Assembly: GCA_025642075.2 (NCBI GenBank)
Contig: JAODUO010000032.1
Span: 452,501 to 516,500 of the forward strand
Source: Ridgeia piscesae
Taxonomy: Eukaryota; Annelida; Polychaeta; Sabellida; Siboglinidae
Length of the DNA stretch: 64,000 bases
Direction of reading: 5' to 3'
The notes beneath the pieces were generated by a model. It saw only the letters and a list, made by a program, of their open reading frames with translations, was not told the DNA's origin and ran no database searches. Shown here one piece after another: positions 27,010-39,522 of this stretch. The first letter of the stretch is position 1. Each line of letters begins with the position of its first letter. The position numbers and the translations under genes are program-made.

Positions 27010-27260
27010 ATGCGTTACTCTGGCACACATAAAGTGACTACAGACGATGACACTAACAGATAAACAACAGAAGGTCCGGATTTGTGGAAACACCCTGGTA
27101 AGAAGAATCGTGGGAGTTAAGAGAGCTGATAAGCGAAGAATGGATGAACTGACAGTGGAGGTTGGAGTGAAGGAAAATGTTAACACGAAATTGGTGAGGA
27201 GTAGGTGGTTGCCATGGGCTGGTCATTTTGAAAGAATGGGAGATGAAAACTAGCGAAGGG
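27010..27260 (+). mobile_element. LINE 3' end fragment
   Basis: Plus frame reads RRIVGVKRADKRRMDELTVE then VRSRWLPWAGHFERMGDEN. RRI.GVKR.D.RRMDEL and WAGH.ERM are conserved words near the C-terminus of many invertebrate LINEs. The frame ends in a stop right after GDEN. Confidence 0.75.
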
Positions 27261-27439
27261 AGCAGATGTCAAGAAACAAACACAAAAATGCAATCTGACC
27301 CTAGTCTAGTAACCGGGCAACTATTATTTTGAATCCTAAATATAGATATTAGCCATGGTGACATTTTCGTTGGCCTTTTTGGCTGCAGCCAGTGACAGAA
27401 GTGGAGAATTCATAACATAATCATATTTGAATGATGACA

Positions 27440-27780
27440 AATGTCTTTGCGAAAGGGTAGGACTTGGAAGGACACTCTTACACAGGCATCCTTATACCCT
27501 CTGTAGTTCGTGACTCCACGAATCAAGCAGCATGGTATTGGTCGTCCGTTCTCCACCATCCTAACTTTCCGGGATTGCCATGTCCCCCTGCCTCCCGCCC
27601 CCTGCCCCCGTCTGGCTACGAAGTACGCACGAAATGCTATAACATGGTGTGGGTCAATGGGTCAAGTGATTACATAACACCGATGAATTCCGACGCAGAG
27701 GAAGCTGTCGCGCTCGACGTAGCTGCATGTCTGCGGGCTAAAGAAATTATCAAACGAAGAAAACACAAAGCATGTTAGAG
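27440..27780 (+). other. Unrecognised 104-codon open frame (27464-27778)
   Basis: GC-richer than its surroundings, with a Pro-rich stretch (PGLPCPPASRPLPPSGYEV) and an Arg/Lys-rich C-terminus (KEIIKRRKHK). It follows a LINE fragment and may be retroelement-derived. No family recognised. Confidence 0.35.
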
Positions 27781-28136
27781 CTCGCTGCTGAAAAAGCATT
27801 ATTATTCAGATTTATTTGCGAAAGGAGAAATGCCAATTTGAGGAATAGCTACCTAATGTGATGTCCGTTATCGGAAGGAAGAACAACAATTGTGTTCAAC
27901 GTAGACTGAACAGTGTGAACGCACCTTTTGTTGACCTACGAAACATTCATTTTACAAAATGGCCGCCACCAAAATGTAATCAGCCCATACCGTTAACATG
28001 CCTTTGTCAACATTGCTACAGTTGTGTGAAAATAAGTTATTCAAAGTATACGTTTTAAATATGTTACTTTTGAACTGCGAAATCCATATCCACCATTTGT
28101 TGTTGATGAACGTTGACTTAACAACACGTTCAACAG

Positions 28137-28713
28137 GGAAGAGTATGAAATGTAGGCCAGGGCATCTATATCAGTTGGAAGAATATGTATTGTAGGCCAG
28201 GGCATCTATATCAGTTGGAAGAGTATGTAATGTAGGCCAGGACATATATATCAGTTGGAAGAGTAGGTAATGTAGGCCAGGGCATCTATGTCAGTTGGAA
28301 GAGTATTGTAATGTAGGCCAGGGCATCTATATCAATTGGAGGAGTATTGTAATGTAGGCCAGGACATCTATATCAGTTGGAAGAGTATGTAATGTAGGCC
28401 AGAGCATCTATATCAATTGGCAGAGTATTGTAATTTAGGCCAGGGCATCTATATCAGTTGGAAGAGTATGTAATGTAGGCCAGGGCATCTATATCAGTTG
28501 GAAGAGTATGTAATGTAGGCCAGGGCATCTATATCAGTTGGAAGAGTATGTAATGTAGGCCAGGGCATCTATATCAATTGGAAGAGTATTGTAATGTAGG
28601 CCAGGGCATCTATATCAGTTGGAAGAGTATGTAATGTAGGCCAGGGCATCTATGTCAATTGGAAGAGTATTGTAATGTAGGCCAGGGCATCTATATCAGT
28701 TGGAAGAGCATGT
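28137..28713. repeat. Minisatellite, 14 units of 39-41 bp
   Basis: Unit: taggccagggcatctatatc followed by agttggaagagtatgtaatg. Two linked variants alternate (cagttgg with gtatgtaatg; caattgg with gtattgtaatg). The array ends 9 bp from the donor of exon D, cassette 2. The segment gaagagtatgtaatg is native intron sequence found unexpanded at 50143-50157. Confidence 0.93.
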
Positions 28714-28721
28714 AATGATAC

Positions 28722-28832
28722 CTGCAATACATATTGCGTCGTTGACGTTCGTCGTACAGCTCTTGCAAAACAAATTGTTGCCACACAAGTTGTTTTCTGG
28801 GTCGCACTTTTCCTTAACCTTGAGAATGGTTT
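28722..28832 (-). CDS. Exon, module D, cassette 2 (5-Cys module, 37 codons)
   Basis: Acceptor TGCTTTTTAG and donor GTATCA. Five Cys with spacing 6-5-2-8; ETILKVKEKC start, NNLCGNNLFCKSC core, AICIA end. A 14-unit minisatellite begins 9 bp downstream of the exon end and absorbs most of the intron sequence beside the donor. Confidence 0.83.
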
Positions 28833-29716
<884 letters not shown>

Positions 29717-29866
29717 CATTGTTAGCGACACATCTAACATTATAAGACCCCATCATAACTTCATCATAAACGTACTGCGTGTTGGGAGGACACTGGCATT
29801 TTTTGTGTATACACTTCATGGGTGGTTTACATTGGTCCTCCCTGATGCAAGACTCGTTTATTCGGC
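29717..29866 (-). CDS. Exon, module A, cassette 2 (EB-like 6-Cys module, 50 codons)
   Basis: Acceptor TTTTCAG and donor GTAAGT. Six Cys; NESCIREDQCKPPMKC, CQCPPNTQYV and RCVANN. C-x5-C-x5-C-x4-C-x1-C-x19-C. The most divergent A copy at its 3' end (VANN where others have IPNN, IPNG or IPSG). Upstream intron begins with a short CA tract and a short TA tract only. Confidence 0.85.
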
Positions 29867-31369
29867 CTGAAAAGACATGCATATGTATTTTGAACACACA
29901 CGCACACGTACTTTATATATATATATATTCTCTTATATAAACTTTTTGTTAGCAATACTGGTGCGGCAGTAACTTCGCTAGCAGACGGCGAACGCGAAAT
30001 TGCTGCCACCTCACGTCGCCTAGTTAAAGGGACCCTGTATTGAATTTACCGAACCGATCCAACGGTAACGTTTATCCAACGCTAGCTTCGATTAACCTCT
30101 ACGAGGTGGCAGCACTTTTCATTTCCTCAATATACCTCCTCGGCGAAGTTACGCAGACGACGTTTGTGGCTGGGGCTGTTTATAGAACACTCGGATTAAG
30201 ATTTCTCCGTTAGTTTGGTGTTACAACTTCGATAAACATATATTAATAACTATTGACGTGTGTAATTCGGTGACACTGATTTATATTTGTCAATTTTATT
30301 TGATTATTTTAATTACATGCAAAACGTATTGCCCACAGCGCGTTAAACTTTACCTCTTGAATTGAACACTATCTCGGCCTTTCTGAGAAGCATCCAACAA
30401 TGCTGCAATTAGTGCGCAAAGACTATTCGTACACAAATCTGCACTACTGTCAATAGCCAGATACTCATTATACAGCTGAGTGAACTGGAGCAATGATTAG
30501 GGAAAAACCTGCCCAAGATTTGACATGACGATTCGAATCCGAAGCTTTAACCACTGCTCCACCATTAGCAAAATCATGGGTAACAAACCTTGGCTCAATT
30601 TATTTGAGATACGCTTCTTCGGAAATACTATATCGGGAAATGCTATATTGAGTACATCAATATTGTGACAACACATTTTTATTTGTTGCATCGTTTTTAT
30701 TTATGAATATTTATCATCACTACATTGTCAGTATAATATAAACAAATATACACATTATACATGTTTGATTACACCAACATTTGTGTCTACAACATTACAC
30801 AACACGAACATATGGGATTATACCTACAGTAACCCTGTATCACAATATATTTTCATGTACATCAACCCATCTATTTTCTTGTCAATATAACACAACATTA
30901 TTATTTTGTTCTTATCTTACAGTTGGTTTACAGATTAGCACTTGTAATAAAGATCAGTATAAAGAAGATTGTTGACACAGCCTTTACCGCTAGATCTTAC
31001 AACACCAGGTAAGTAATATTTATATAATTAGGCATGCTATTCAAGTGCACTATATATAAATCCTGTATCCTTTTTTCTAAAATAAATACCACTGCTAAAC
31101 TTTTTTGAAAATAATGTTAAAATAAAAGTGTAACAATAATACGAGATTTCATACAAGTAAGAAAACAAGAAACATAATTGATAGGAATACTCAAAGAATG
31201 GCTTACTGCATAATCATATCTCAGTACACAAACATAAGACTTTATAGTAATTAATATTTCCTAGGATATGTTGAATCAGTATTCAAGTAGTCTGATATAA
31301 AGATAGGTTTCAATGTATGAAAGTACCTGGGGCGTAATGAGTCCGTAATCATGTACTCGAGTGCACATA

Positions 31370-31900
31370 TTATTATACTAGCATAATCCTGTGCCAGCAG
31401 CCAGGCAGGGGCAGCCGACGCCCAGAAATTTCGGGGGACATACATGGTACTGCCCCACCAATAAATCTGAAATAACGCTGCGATGCTGAGACGGGTGTGA
31501 ACATGTGTGACGAGTATGCACATATACGTAAAAACATAAACAACATGGGGAAAATACAGAATGGTAGTGTCCCTCGTTCAAACTGCAGCAAGATCATTTA
31601 GGGTGCAGTGGCAACACTACATTTCCAGCAGCACCCCACTCTTTTGAGTGAGACCCGTTGATGCAGCGAGACGAGAAGCCTGCTGCGGTTGGAAACAACA
31701 GAGAAGGCGGAGTAGTGCTGAAGCTCCGGCAGTTCATTGCCCCCCCCCCAAATGATACTAGTTGCAGCATCATTGCTACTTTACATTGTTCTGCAGGTAA
31801 ACTGTCATCTTGGTGCTGCAGCAAATCCACTTGTAATTTGCACCTTTTAAATATCAATTTGCAGCAGGACTCAATTCCCATCCATTTGTTTATCTGAAAA
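31370..31900. other. GC-richer segment of unknown origin
   Basis: Open frames on both strands (for example 31594-31911 minus) without recognised motifs. Contains a C11 homopolymer at about 31741. Possibly a piece of a DNA transposon, but no inverted ends were found. Confidence 0.35.
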
Positions 31901-32527
31901 CACGCACACATTATGTGCTAAATATAAAACACATAATAATAGTTAATTACCTTTATTCAAAGACTTGTATCACAAGTATGGCACTGTTCAATATTGTTTA
32001 CATAGCATTCTATAAAACAATATAAGATATGAACAAACAAATGAAATTTAGAAATTTCCAGCATAACTTATTTATATTTCACTTGTAAATACAAGCCATA
32101 CAAGACATAGTTTTAAACATTATATTTCAAATAACACTAAGGTACTACAGTGAAACTGGATAGGTAGTTACTGCCAAGTTATGAATAATTTAAGGTAACT
32201 GTTTTATGTGCATAAATCATAACCAAACACACTTGGATGCACATTCAAATAAAATAATATACCAATCTGAAAACAGGTAAGCACTATTCAAGTTTTATAC
32301 AGGTGGAACATTTAACAGCTTGATTGTGGTAAGCTTTTAAACGTGCCTAATTTATATTTAAATATTAAGCCATTCAAGTCATCAAGGATGGGATACCTCT
32401 CAAAAACAGGAGTTATTTTGCTGGCAAAATAGTAATTTCCTTGAAAAACATTAAAAGTGTGTTTCCCAAAATATGAAGAGGCTGATGTTGAGAGACAAAC
32501 ATATATAAGAAATCTATGTTTTTCCTT

Positions 32528-32775
32528 ATTGGTGACATTAAAGCCGCACAAATCCCTCTCAATGAGCTTATTTTTCTGGTCAGAAACCTCTATCGACAGT
32601 AAGAGGTAATGTAAAGGACATCATATTTTGTTTGTTAAATTAAGCCCCGTAGTTCATAATCAAATGCCTATACGTTACTTCAGGAGATCGATACAGTGCT
32701 AATAACTATTACAATCTTCTAGTGAAGCCCACCTGAACTCTGCCATCTGGAGACCAGTATAATTGGGTACCAGCT
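32528..32775. repeat. Dispersed repeat, copy 2
   Basis: Partner of 4755-4985 in the same orientation. Shared blocks as given there. Confidence 0.5.
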
Positions 32776-32937
32776 TAATTGGAGCCTGACTAAAGAACAA
32801 AGAGGATATTGGTATATGGTCACGGTCAGTACTAATCCATTATCTGAGCAAGAAAAAGTTGTGGTCACTGCCTCGACCATGGCGATACCTAGTGCCAAGT
32901 GTTTTCTTCATTTTCTTCAGTAATTAGCACTGTTAGG

Positions 32938-32938
<1 letters not shown>

Positions 32939-32990
<52 letters not shown>
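32939..32990. repeat. (TA)n microsatellite
   Basis: About 24 TA copies. Confidence 0.95.
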
Positions 32991-32992
<2 letters not shown>

Positions 32993-33616
32993 ATGTGTAT
33001 CTAAGATAAAGTCCATATGTATACATAAAATACAATGTACAAAATTAAACGTACAATACATAAAATACAATTAAAGCAACTATGGGGTACAAGTAAAATA
33101 ATAAATAAGTGGCAATACATATACATAACAATAAATCAACAAATGGTCATGAAATAAATTGAACAACTGATTAAAATAATTATTAAAATATGGTAAACCT
33201 ACAATACATATATCATGTGTACAATTATGATCTCCACTATGTGAGCATAGAACTTCTAAAATGTATACCTGTGTGGACGTAATCGACAAACGAGGGTTTT
33301 CAGACTGATAAAAACAACATAAAAGGCTAAATATGGATGAGCGAATTCGTTCATTGAAATATTTAATATAGTTGGTGGCAAACATAAAACTTGCACTGCA
33401 ACTTGATGGTAAGTTAAGTATAATTCCGAGACTGCCATTGTATGCGACGGTAATGCTTTTCAAACTCTTATTTCTGATTTTGCACCAAAGACTTGAAGTG
33501 TACATTGGAGCACAGTACGCTTGAAATAAAATAATGTTGTTGGAAGTACTACACAGATAACATTTTCGAGCGAAGACATTAGCTTGTGCATAAAGACATC
33601 ATTTTATCTGGCAATG

Positions 33617-34066
33617 TCGTCATCAGTATGATTGTTGTTGTTTGTTGTCATCAGTATGATTGTTGTTGTTTGTCGTCATCAGTATGATTGTTGTTGTTTG
33701 TTGTCATTAGTATGATTGTTGTTGTTTGTCGTCATCAGTATGATTGTTGTTGTTTGTTGTCATCAGTATGATTGTTGTTGTTTGTTGTCATCAGTATGAT
33801 TGTTGTTGTTTGTCGTCATCAGTATGATTGTTGTTGTTTGTTGTCATCAGTATGATTGTTGTTGTTTGTCGTCATCAGTATGATTGTTGTTGTTTGTTGT
33901 CATCAGTATGATTGTTGTTGTTTGTTGTCATCAGTATGATTGTTGTTGTTTGTCGTCATCAGTATGATTGTTGTTGTTTGTCGTCATCAGTATGATTGTT
34001 GTTGTTTGTTGTCATCAGTATGATTGTTGTCGTTTGTTGTCATCAGTATGATTGTTGTTGTTTATA
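33617..34066. repeat. Minisatellite, 16 units of 27 bp
   Basis: Unit: cagtatgattgttgttgttt followed by gtygtcat. The units differ mainly at one T/C position (tttgttg versus tttgtcg). Strand-asymmetric, T- and G-rich on plus. Confidence 0.95.
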
Positions 34067-35390
34067 TGACAAAGATATTTACATTTCGTAATATAAGGTA
34101 ATCGATGATTATTGAGATTGACACAATTCATATTGTTCATGTCCTGGAGTTTGCTGTCAATAACCAAACAATGGGACTTGTTGGCATTACAAGTAATAAC
34201 ACATTGACCACTATTGCTTTCCTTTGTACATTCACTGACCACTATCGCGTTACTGACCTGTCAAAGTCGACAGCGTCCGGCGCAGGCGCAGTATCGAGTA
34301 CGTGCTGGTGGTGTATAGATAACAGACCGTGTCAGATGTTCGGCTGACGACGTGTGGGTTTATCCAGATAAATGTCGTCTTCACGCCCATTCATCATAAG
34401 CATGTCCGATATAAATACGGCGACTACCATATTTCGTCTTTCATTTAGCGTCTACACTATTTTACTGTTTCTCAGACTCTATGCTCCCTCGGCAACTGTG
34501 ACTTACTAAAATGTTTACTTCCGGGAACTGACAATTACTTTTAATCCATAATGTCATAATATAATCCACCAAAACAAAACCACTTTTGTGTCCCTAATTA
34601 TTCTGCGTATGCGGACAGTCTAGTTTGGGTTCCTGCTATTTCGTCTGTAGATGGCGTGGATAATAGTGATTAATAAACATAATTGTGATGAGAGAAGTGC
34701 GTAGAATTACATGAAATAAGTACACTAAATGCAGTGTAATTAGTTTATGCCGAGCAAGATGGGACACATTGCCAATTTTCTGATCCATCTTCCCCGAAAT
34801 ATGCCACAAGTGTCACTGTATAGCTATTTCCTGTGTCCCTACTGAAATCATCAACATATAATCTCTTTCGTATCACAAATTACTCTGCCTATGCGGAGTG
34901 TCAAGTTAGTTTTATCCGAATATGGCATGGATATTAGTGATTAGTAAAACATAACAATAGTAAAATAAATGCATAGAAATGCTTGAAATAATTATAGTGA
35001 AAGCAGTATTTTTCATTCCATGTGACGAACGAGGTGGGCCAAATCAACGTTTTTGTAAGCCACCTCACCTAAAATATGCCAACATTGTCACTTCATAGCT
35101 ATTTCATGTGTCTCTACTGAACAGTGTATGTACAACTAATGCTATATGCTAAGTTGTGATTTATTTCACCACTATATACCAGGGAATAAGTTAAACATAC
35201 TTGATAAGGCACAGTTTTGAAGTTGTTTTTAACATATCCAAGGGACAAATCTTCAGACCCCGTAGTATCGCGTTGCGCCTTCAGCGCATGGTCAGCTTAC
35301 CCAAACGACGTCAATTATTTTACCCAGAGGAAACACGGCGTCTTTACGTGCACGTGTCTACATAAAACATTGATAATTTGTTATTCTTAC

Positions 35391-35522
35391 GGGTACACTG
35401 GGTCTTGTCCTCTGATATGTATTCGTCGCCACTGAGGCATAGGCAAATACCATCCATGCAGGTGACGTCTTTCAATCCGCAGTCATCAAATGTTTTGCAT
35501 TTGCTTTTACGGAATATCGGTG
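35391..35522 (-). CDS. Exon, module B, cassette 2 (EB-like 6-Cys module, 44 codons)
   Basis: Acceptor CATTGCAG and donor GTAAGA. Six Cys; RKSKCKTFDDCG, CMDGICLCLSGDEY and DKTQC. The start (APIFRKSKC) departs from the PKYxETKC pattern of cassettes 1 and 3. Cys spacing is the standard 5-6-4-1-13. Confidence 0.86.
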
Positions 35523-36509
35523 CTGCAATGCATACGTATATATATTGATATACCATTTGTTTATAAGTGTTGTTCTGTGTTAGTGTTTGTTTCAAACTAC
35601 AGTAATGCGTACAATAAATATCTAGCAACAGATGACATACATTAATGTGCGAATCATCAATACCGATGGTGGTCAACGATGGCATATTTTTAAAAACAAA
35701 ACAGAAATTTGTACATATTAGGCAAGATTAGTTAATTACGAAACAAAAGAGATGTCACAATAACGAACATATTCTCATAGGTTGTTGAACTCACAGAACA
35801 GTTTTAGCCGACATAAATAGACGTGCGAATATGTTAAACATCGCCATATATCAATGTTCCATCGTAGTAAAGAAAAACAACCTGTAACAAGCTCGGCTCA
35901 CCCTATCACCTCGCCCGTTACTTTACCCAGAGGAAACGCTACCACCTTGGCACTCTTCTTACCCAAGACAAACACTTGAGAGCTTTCTCGGTTGTTACCG
36001 CACCAAATGGGCGGAATTCGCTTCCTACCATCGATATACTTTAAGAAGTAATGTGTCATTTAGCCGGCACATATAACCGACAGTTTTAATGCATCCTATT
36101 CTCGTTAGCTTCTTAACATTGCAGTCAACCACCGACGACTGTTTATAATGATGAGATTATTTTAATCCCTTGATTTTTGTCGAGCCAAAACACTTGATTT
36201 TCGAGGATATTGGCGCATATCAAGTCACTATTATTATAATTGTACATGTCTGATATAAAACCCCCGTTTGCGCTAAGATTTACCAGGTAAATTAAACGTC
36301 CATAGTAACATATGCAAAATAATACAATTTTAATCAACCGATTTGTGGCATATACAATGTAAAATGGCATATCATATTCATATACCTTACACAGTATGAA
36401 GGTCTGAAAACTCTCATTAATGAATTTGTTGATTAAATCATAATTTTATGTCAGCTCGTGACGCATTAACAATGAATAGCATTCATGTTCATATTGCATG
36501 GTTTTAACA

Positions 36510-36556
<47 letters not shown>
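36510..36556. repeat. (TA)n microsatellite
   Basis: About 22 copies. Confidence 0.95.
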
Positions 36557-36560
<4 letters not shown>

Positions 36561-36587
36561 TGACACTGAGAGACAAAGTAAAGACTA

Positions 36588-36760
36588 GCTAGGAGTGACT
36601 ATCATGAAGGAGACAGTAAGAGAAATGAGACTACGCTGAATGGGCAGATAATGGAAGAAAACAACGAAGTGAGAGCAATTGTTGACATGATAGTGCCAGG
36701 AAAAAGACCAACAAGCAGACCAAGAGGGAGATGGATGGATCGCGTCCGAAGGGACATGCA
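36588..36760 (+). mobile_element. LINE 3' end fragment
   Basis: Plus frame reads VDMIVPGKRPTSRPRGRWMD then RVRRDM. G-R..GR...RW.D.V..D is the usual C-terminal word of invertebrate LINEs. It runs straight into the (TG)n tract. Confidence 0.65.
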
Positions 36761-36779
36761 TGTGTGTGTGTGTGTGTGT

Positions 36780-36841
<62 letters not shown>

Positions 36842-36968
36842 TTTGCGCGTGCGCGCGTGGGTGTATGTTGCAAAGAACACATATATACACATATATTTGT
36901 TTCTTTTTCTAGGGAGATATAAGTATAATGTGTTTGTTTGCGTGCGTGTGTGCGTGCGTGTGCGTGTG
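36761..36968. repeat. (TG)n microsatellite and GCGT-rich tail
   Basis: TG at 36761-36840, then spaced GCGT words to 36968. Occupies the same intron place as the (TG)n arrays at 45100 and 53878. Confidence 0.93.
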
Positions 36969-37435
36969 TTGCAGAGAACAATTACATGAAATATCAATGA
37001 TATTCGTTGGCTAGTTCAAGATACGTTAATCTGTGTGCTAAACATTATGTTTTCAAGATGCCATCAGAAAACATAAATCCCCATCTGTCATAAGTCGACA
37101 CCTATTTCGGATTATCGGTATTCTTCCAACAGGGTTTTCCAACCAGTTTTGGTCAACAGTAAGCGATGAGGGCAACGTATTTTTGAATTGTGGTAACGTG
37201 TACACGAATAGTATATCTTTAATGTGCTACATGTTTGTGCTGACACCGTTAACATGGTAAGTGTCCCATGTAGGTGAAAGGCAGTGCTATCAGCTGCACA
37301 ATGCCATCAGGATATATGCCAGGCTGTGTTTTATTGCCATCCCGTAACCGCATTACGTTACTTTTTAAACCAATATTTGTTGGTTAAATTTTAATTATTA
37401 CAGTCGTTTATAACATTACCCATACAAAATTATGA

Positions 37436-37600
37436 TGGAGCCCACTAATTCAGTGACCAGACCGTCTAACAGCCTATCATTATAGGGAACACATATTCGA
37501 ACTTTATGCCGCCGTCAGAACTGTGAAACTAGCGGCTTTATATATGCATATATGTTTGTCGTTGTATCACGATGCAATCTGGCTATTTTGTTATCGGTAT
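37436..37600 (+). mobile_element. tRNA-like SINE remnant, cassette 3 copy
   Basis: ggagcccactaattcagtga, then tatagggaacacatattcga and gccgccgtcagaactgtgaa. A- and B-box-like blocks are decayed. Followed by gtttgtcgttgtatcacgat, shared with all cassettes. Confidence 0.5.
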
Positions 37601-37643
37601 TGTCACAAGATCAAAACACTGCCTCAACTACGTGTTGAATTAC

Positions 37644-37784
37644 CTGGTATGCACTTATCCTTGGCAACCATCACGTAATTTTCCTCACAAGCACACACTG
37701 ACCATCCACACTCTTTCGAATGCCAGCACCTGCCGTTTACAATTTGGCAGTCCGAGGTTTGTTTACAGAAGTCATTGAATAACG
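37644..37784 (-). CDS. Exon, module C, cassette 3 (7-Cys module, 47 codons)
   Basis: Acceptor ATGTTACAG and donor GTAATT. Seven Cys; FCKQTSDCQIVNGRCWHSKE, CGWSVCACEE and KDKCIP. Belongs to the TSDCQ/CGWS subgroup with cassettes 4 and 5. An open frame runs on upstream of the acceptor into the intron (to about 38190), but it is low-complexity and hydrophobic and is not part of the exon. Confidence 0.87.
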
Positions 37785-38491
37785 CTGTAACATAATTCAC
37801 AATACACTTGTAGGTATTAAATGTAATAACATAACTAGGCTTCACATCATGTCGCCAATACCCGTGATGACTAAAAAGAACGACCGTGGTGATGATTACT
37901 AGGAGGACACTGATTAGGATTATTATAAAGAGTACGATGAAAACCAATAATGTGCTGACGAATGGTATGATCGAGACGATAATGCCGACGGCATTGGTAA
38001 TGAACATTATGATATTTGAAAGGTAAACGAGGAAGATCAAATTGTTTATAATGACGATATTAAATGCGAAGAGCAACATAAGTATTATGCAGGTGATTAC
38101 AGGGATACCTTTCATAATGAAGAGTTTTTGTAAAGTCATATGTGTAATGAAGACAGACGTGAATGGAATGGTGACGCTGAGAAGGATCACAGGTTCAATT
38201 ACCCGACTCCATTTGTTAAACTATGTCGCACTGTTTCGTCATACAGGGATTATGTTAAAGGAACATTTCAATCATCTCTAAGTAATGTTTTATTGATGAT
38301 ATGGTTAATTAAACATTGAACTTTTGAAACAACCTGTCCAGGGAGTGGCGGAGAGTAGATATTATGTTTGCCATTTGTCAGTATTTGACATGCATTTGAT
38401 GAAACATTCCATGATATGAATGCTAATGTTTATCACATTCGAATGCGAAAGCGCTGTAAATTGAACAATTGCATTCGAATGGAATATACAA

Positions 38492-38544
<53 letters not shown>

Positions 38545-38977
38545 TGAAGCTTGTTAACGAATGCGAATGACATTACTGTCCCTGCCACAATGCTGTCCAA
38601 CCACGACGTTACTAACACAGGTCGAAAATACAACCATTTGTGGAATGTGCTGAATACAAATATATTAGCATATGGAATGTAAAATTATGACAGCTATGGA
38701 ATTGTTTTAAAATAACAATAGAAGCAGACGTATAGATTGTTTTAACTAGAAGGAGGTTACTGACAAATTTATGATAGGAGATGCGTATGCTCATATTACG
38801 ATAGCAAACTGTTATTGAATCGCGTATTATACTGTTTAAGGTTGATACGTTTCTGTGCAGTCGTACATTTGCCTGCTTGCAATCTTGCAGTTCAATGACA
38901 TTTATATATCAGTGTAATGTTAAATTTATTTGCCTGTCCAATAAACTGTGATATGTAAAGAGGATTAAAAGACTTAC
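37785..38977 (-). other. Intron between E2 and C, cassette 3
   Basis: Reference form of this intron. 37840-38300 is rich in GAT-like triplets and is paralogous to 46200-46480, 55130-55560 and 22380-22670. TA tract at 38492-38541. No gene; the hydrophobic open frame here is broken in the paralogues. Confidence 0.7.
38492..38541. repeat. (TA)n microsatellite
   Basis: About 24 copies; the paralogous site in cassette 5 is the large 55754-55928 array. Confidence 0.95.
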
Positions 38978-39016
38978 ATCCCGTCTTCTTTACAACGCCG
39001 GTGTCGTGCAGTTCGC
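38978..39016 (-). CDS. Exon, linker E2, cassette 3 (13 codons)
   Basis: A 39-nt exon between CTTTCAG and GTAAGTC, reading about GELHDTGVVKKTGC over its junctions, where the final position depends on the next exon. Longest E2. The downstream flank agrees with E2 of cassettes 4 and 5 (aaagaggat followed by gacttac on the plus strand). Confidence 0.7.
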
Positions 39017-39136
39017 CTGAAAGAAGACGTATTAATGCAAGATAACGATAGACAATATGTCGACTAACAGATAAACTCGTTAACATCCAAAACACAATTG
39101 TTCCATTTTCACTGACTTCGCTTAAATATGCTGATA

Positions 39137-39191
<55 letters not shown>

Positions 39192-39492
39192 CACACACAT
39201 ACATTCATACAACATTATTGGTAGTTGTTCCTGCGCGAGAACAGTTCAGAATTGTTGACAGCAATACAGTGAGTAACAACGTGAGTAAATATCATTATTA
39301 GAGTACAAGACAATGGACAACTTAACTTTGTTAAAACATACAAGTCAGTTAAAATAGTCAACAGAGAAGTATTTGATCCTTAGCTAATGTTGTGCTGCCG
39401 ATGTCGGCAAAATGGTATATTTATTAATCTGATGGCTCAATACTATATCTACTGTTTCGTTGGTATTATGTGTAGATTAATATTGAACTTAC
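39017..39492 (-). other. Intron between E1 and E2, cassette 3
   Basis: TA at 39138-39182 with a short CA tail. Block attagagtacaagacaatgg is shared with cassette 2 (25115). Confidence 0.7.
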
Positions 39493-39522
39493 CCTTGCCA
39501 TCTGTCTCTACACGGGTAAACT
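39493..39522 (-). CDS. Exon, linker E1, cassette 3 (10 codons)
   Basis: A 30-nt exon, acceptor TTTTTTCAG and donor GTAAG, reading about EFTRVETDGKG. Threonine, Glu, Asp and Lys rich. Flanks on both sides are near-identical to E1 of cassette 4 (gtgcatgacgcgatcttgg on the right). Confidence 0.72.

Larger units (their letters stand above)
25791..28721 (-). other. Intron between D and E1a, cassette 2
   Basis: 25960-26400 is paralogous to 39770-40150 and 49550-49940 (accagtgcgctaa, ttggcagcca). TA at 26497-26558, LINE piece, unknown segment and minisatellite are listed separately. Otherwise nothing seen. Confidence 0.65.
29867..35390 (-). other. 5.5-kb intron between B and A, cassette 2
   Basis: 34500-35300 is paralogous to 43560-43830 and 52200-52400 (two tandem versions of the same block are visible at 34560-34830 and 34860-35130). 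31370-31900 is a GC-richer unknown segment. No gene seen in 29950-31360, 31920-32520 or 33000-33610; a 141-codon open frame at 33080-33505 has no recognisable family. Confidence 0.6.
35523..37643 (-). other. Intron between C (cassette 3) and B (cassette 2)
   Basis: 35885-36440 is strongly paralogous to 44530-45010 and 53150-53600, with the shared block aagctcggctcaccctatca. SINE copy at 37436-37600. LINE piece and (TG)n are listed separately. Confidence 0.75.

Noticed and set aside
28137..28713. CRISPR array (regular 39-41 bp units)
   Set aside because: Units are directly adjacent with no variable spacers, and the context is a eukaryotic intron; it is a minisatellite.
33617..34066. CRISPR-like array of 27-bp repeats
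   Set aside because: No spacers; head-to-tail minisatellite.
37785..38190. Long hydrophobic open frame continuous with exon C of cassette 3, looking like several membrane segments
   Set aside because: It lies upstream of a good acceptor, comes from GAT-rich low-complexity DNA read on the minus strand, and is broken in the paralogous introns of cassettes 4 and 5.
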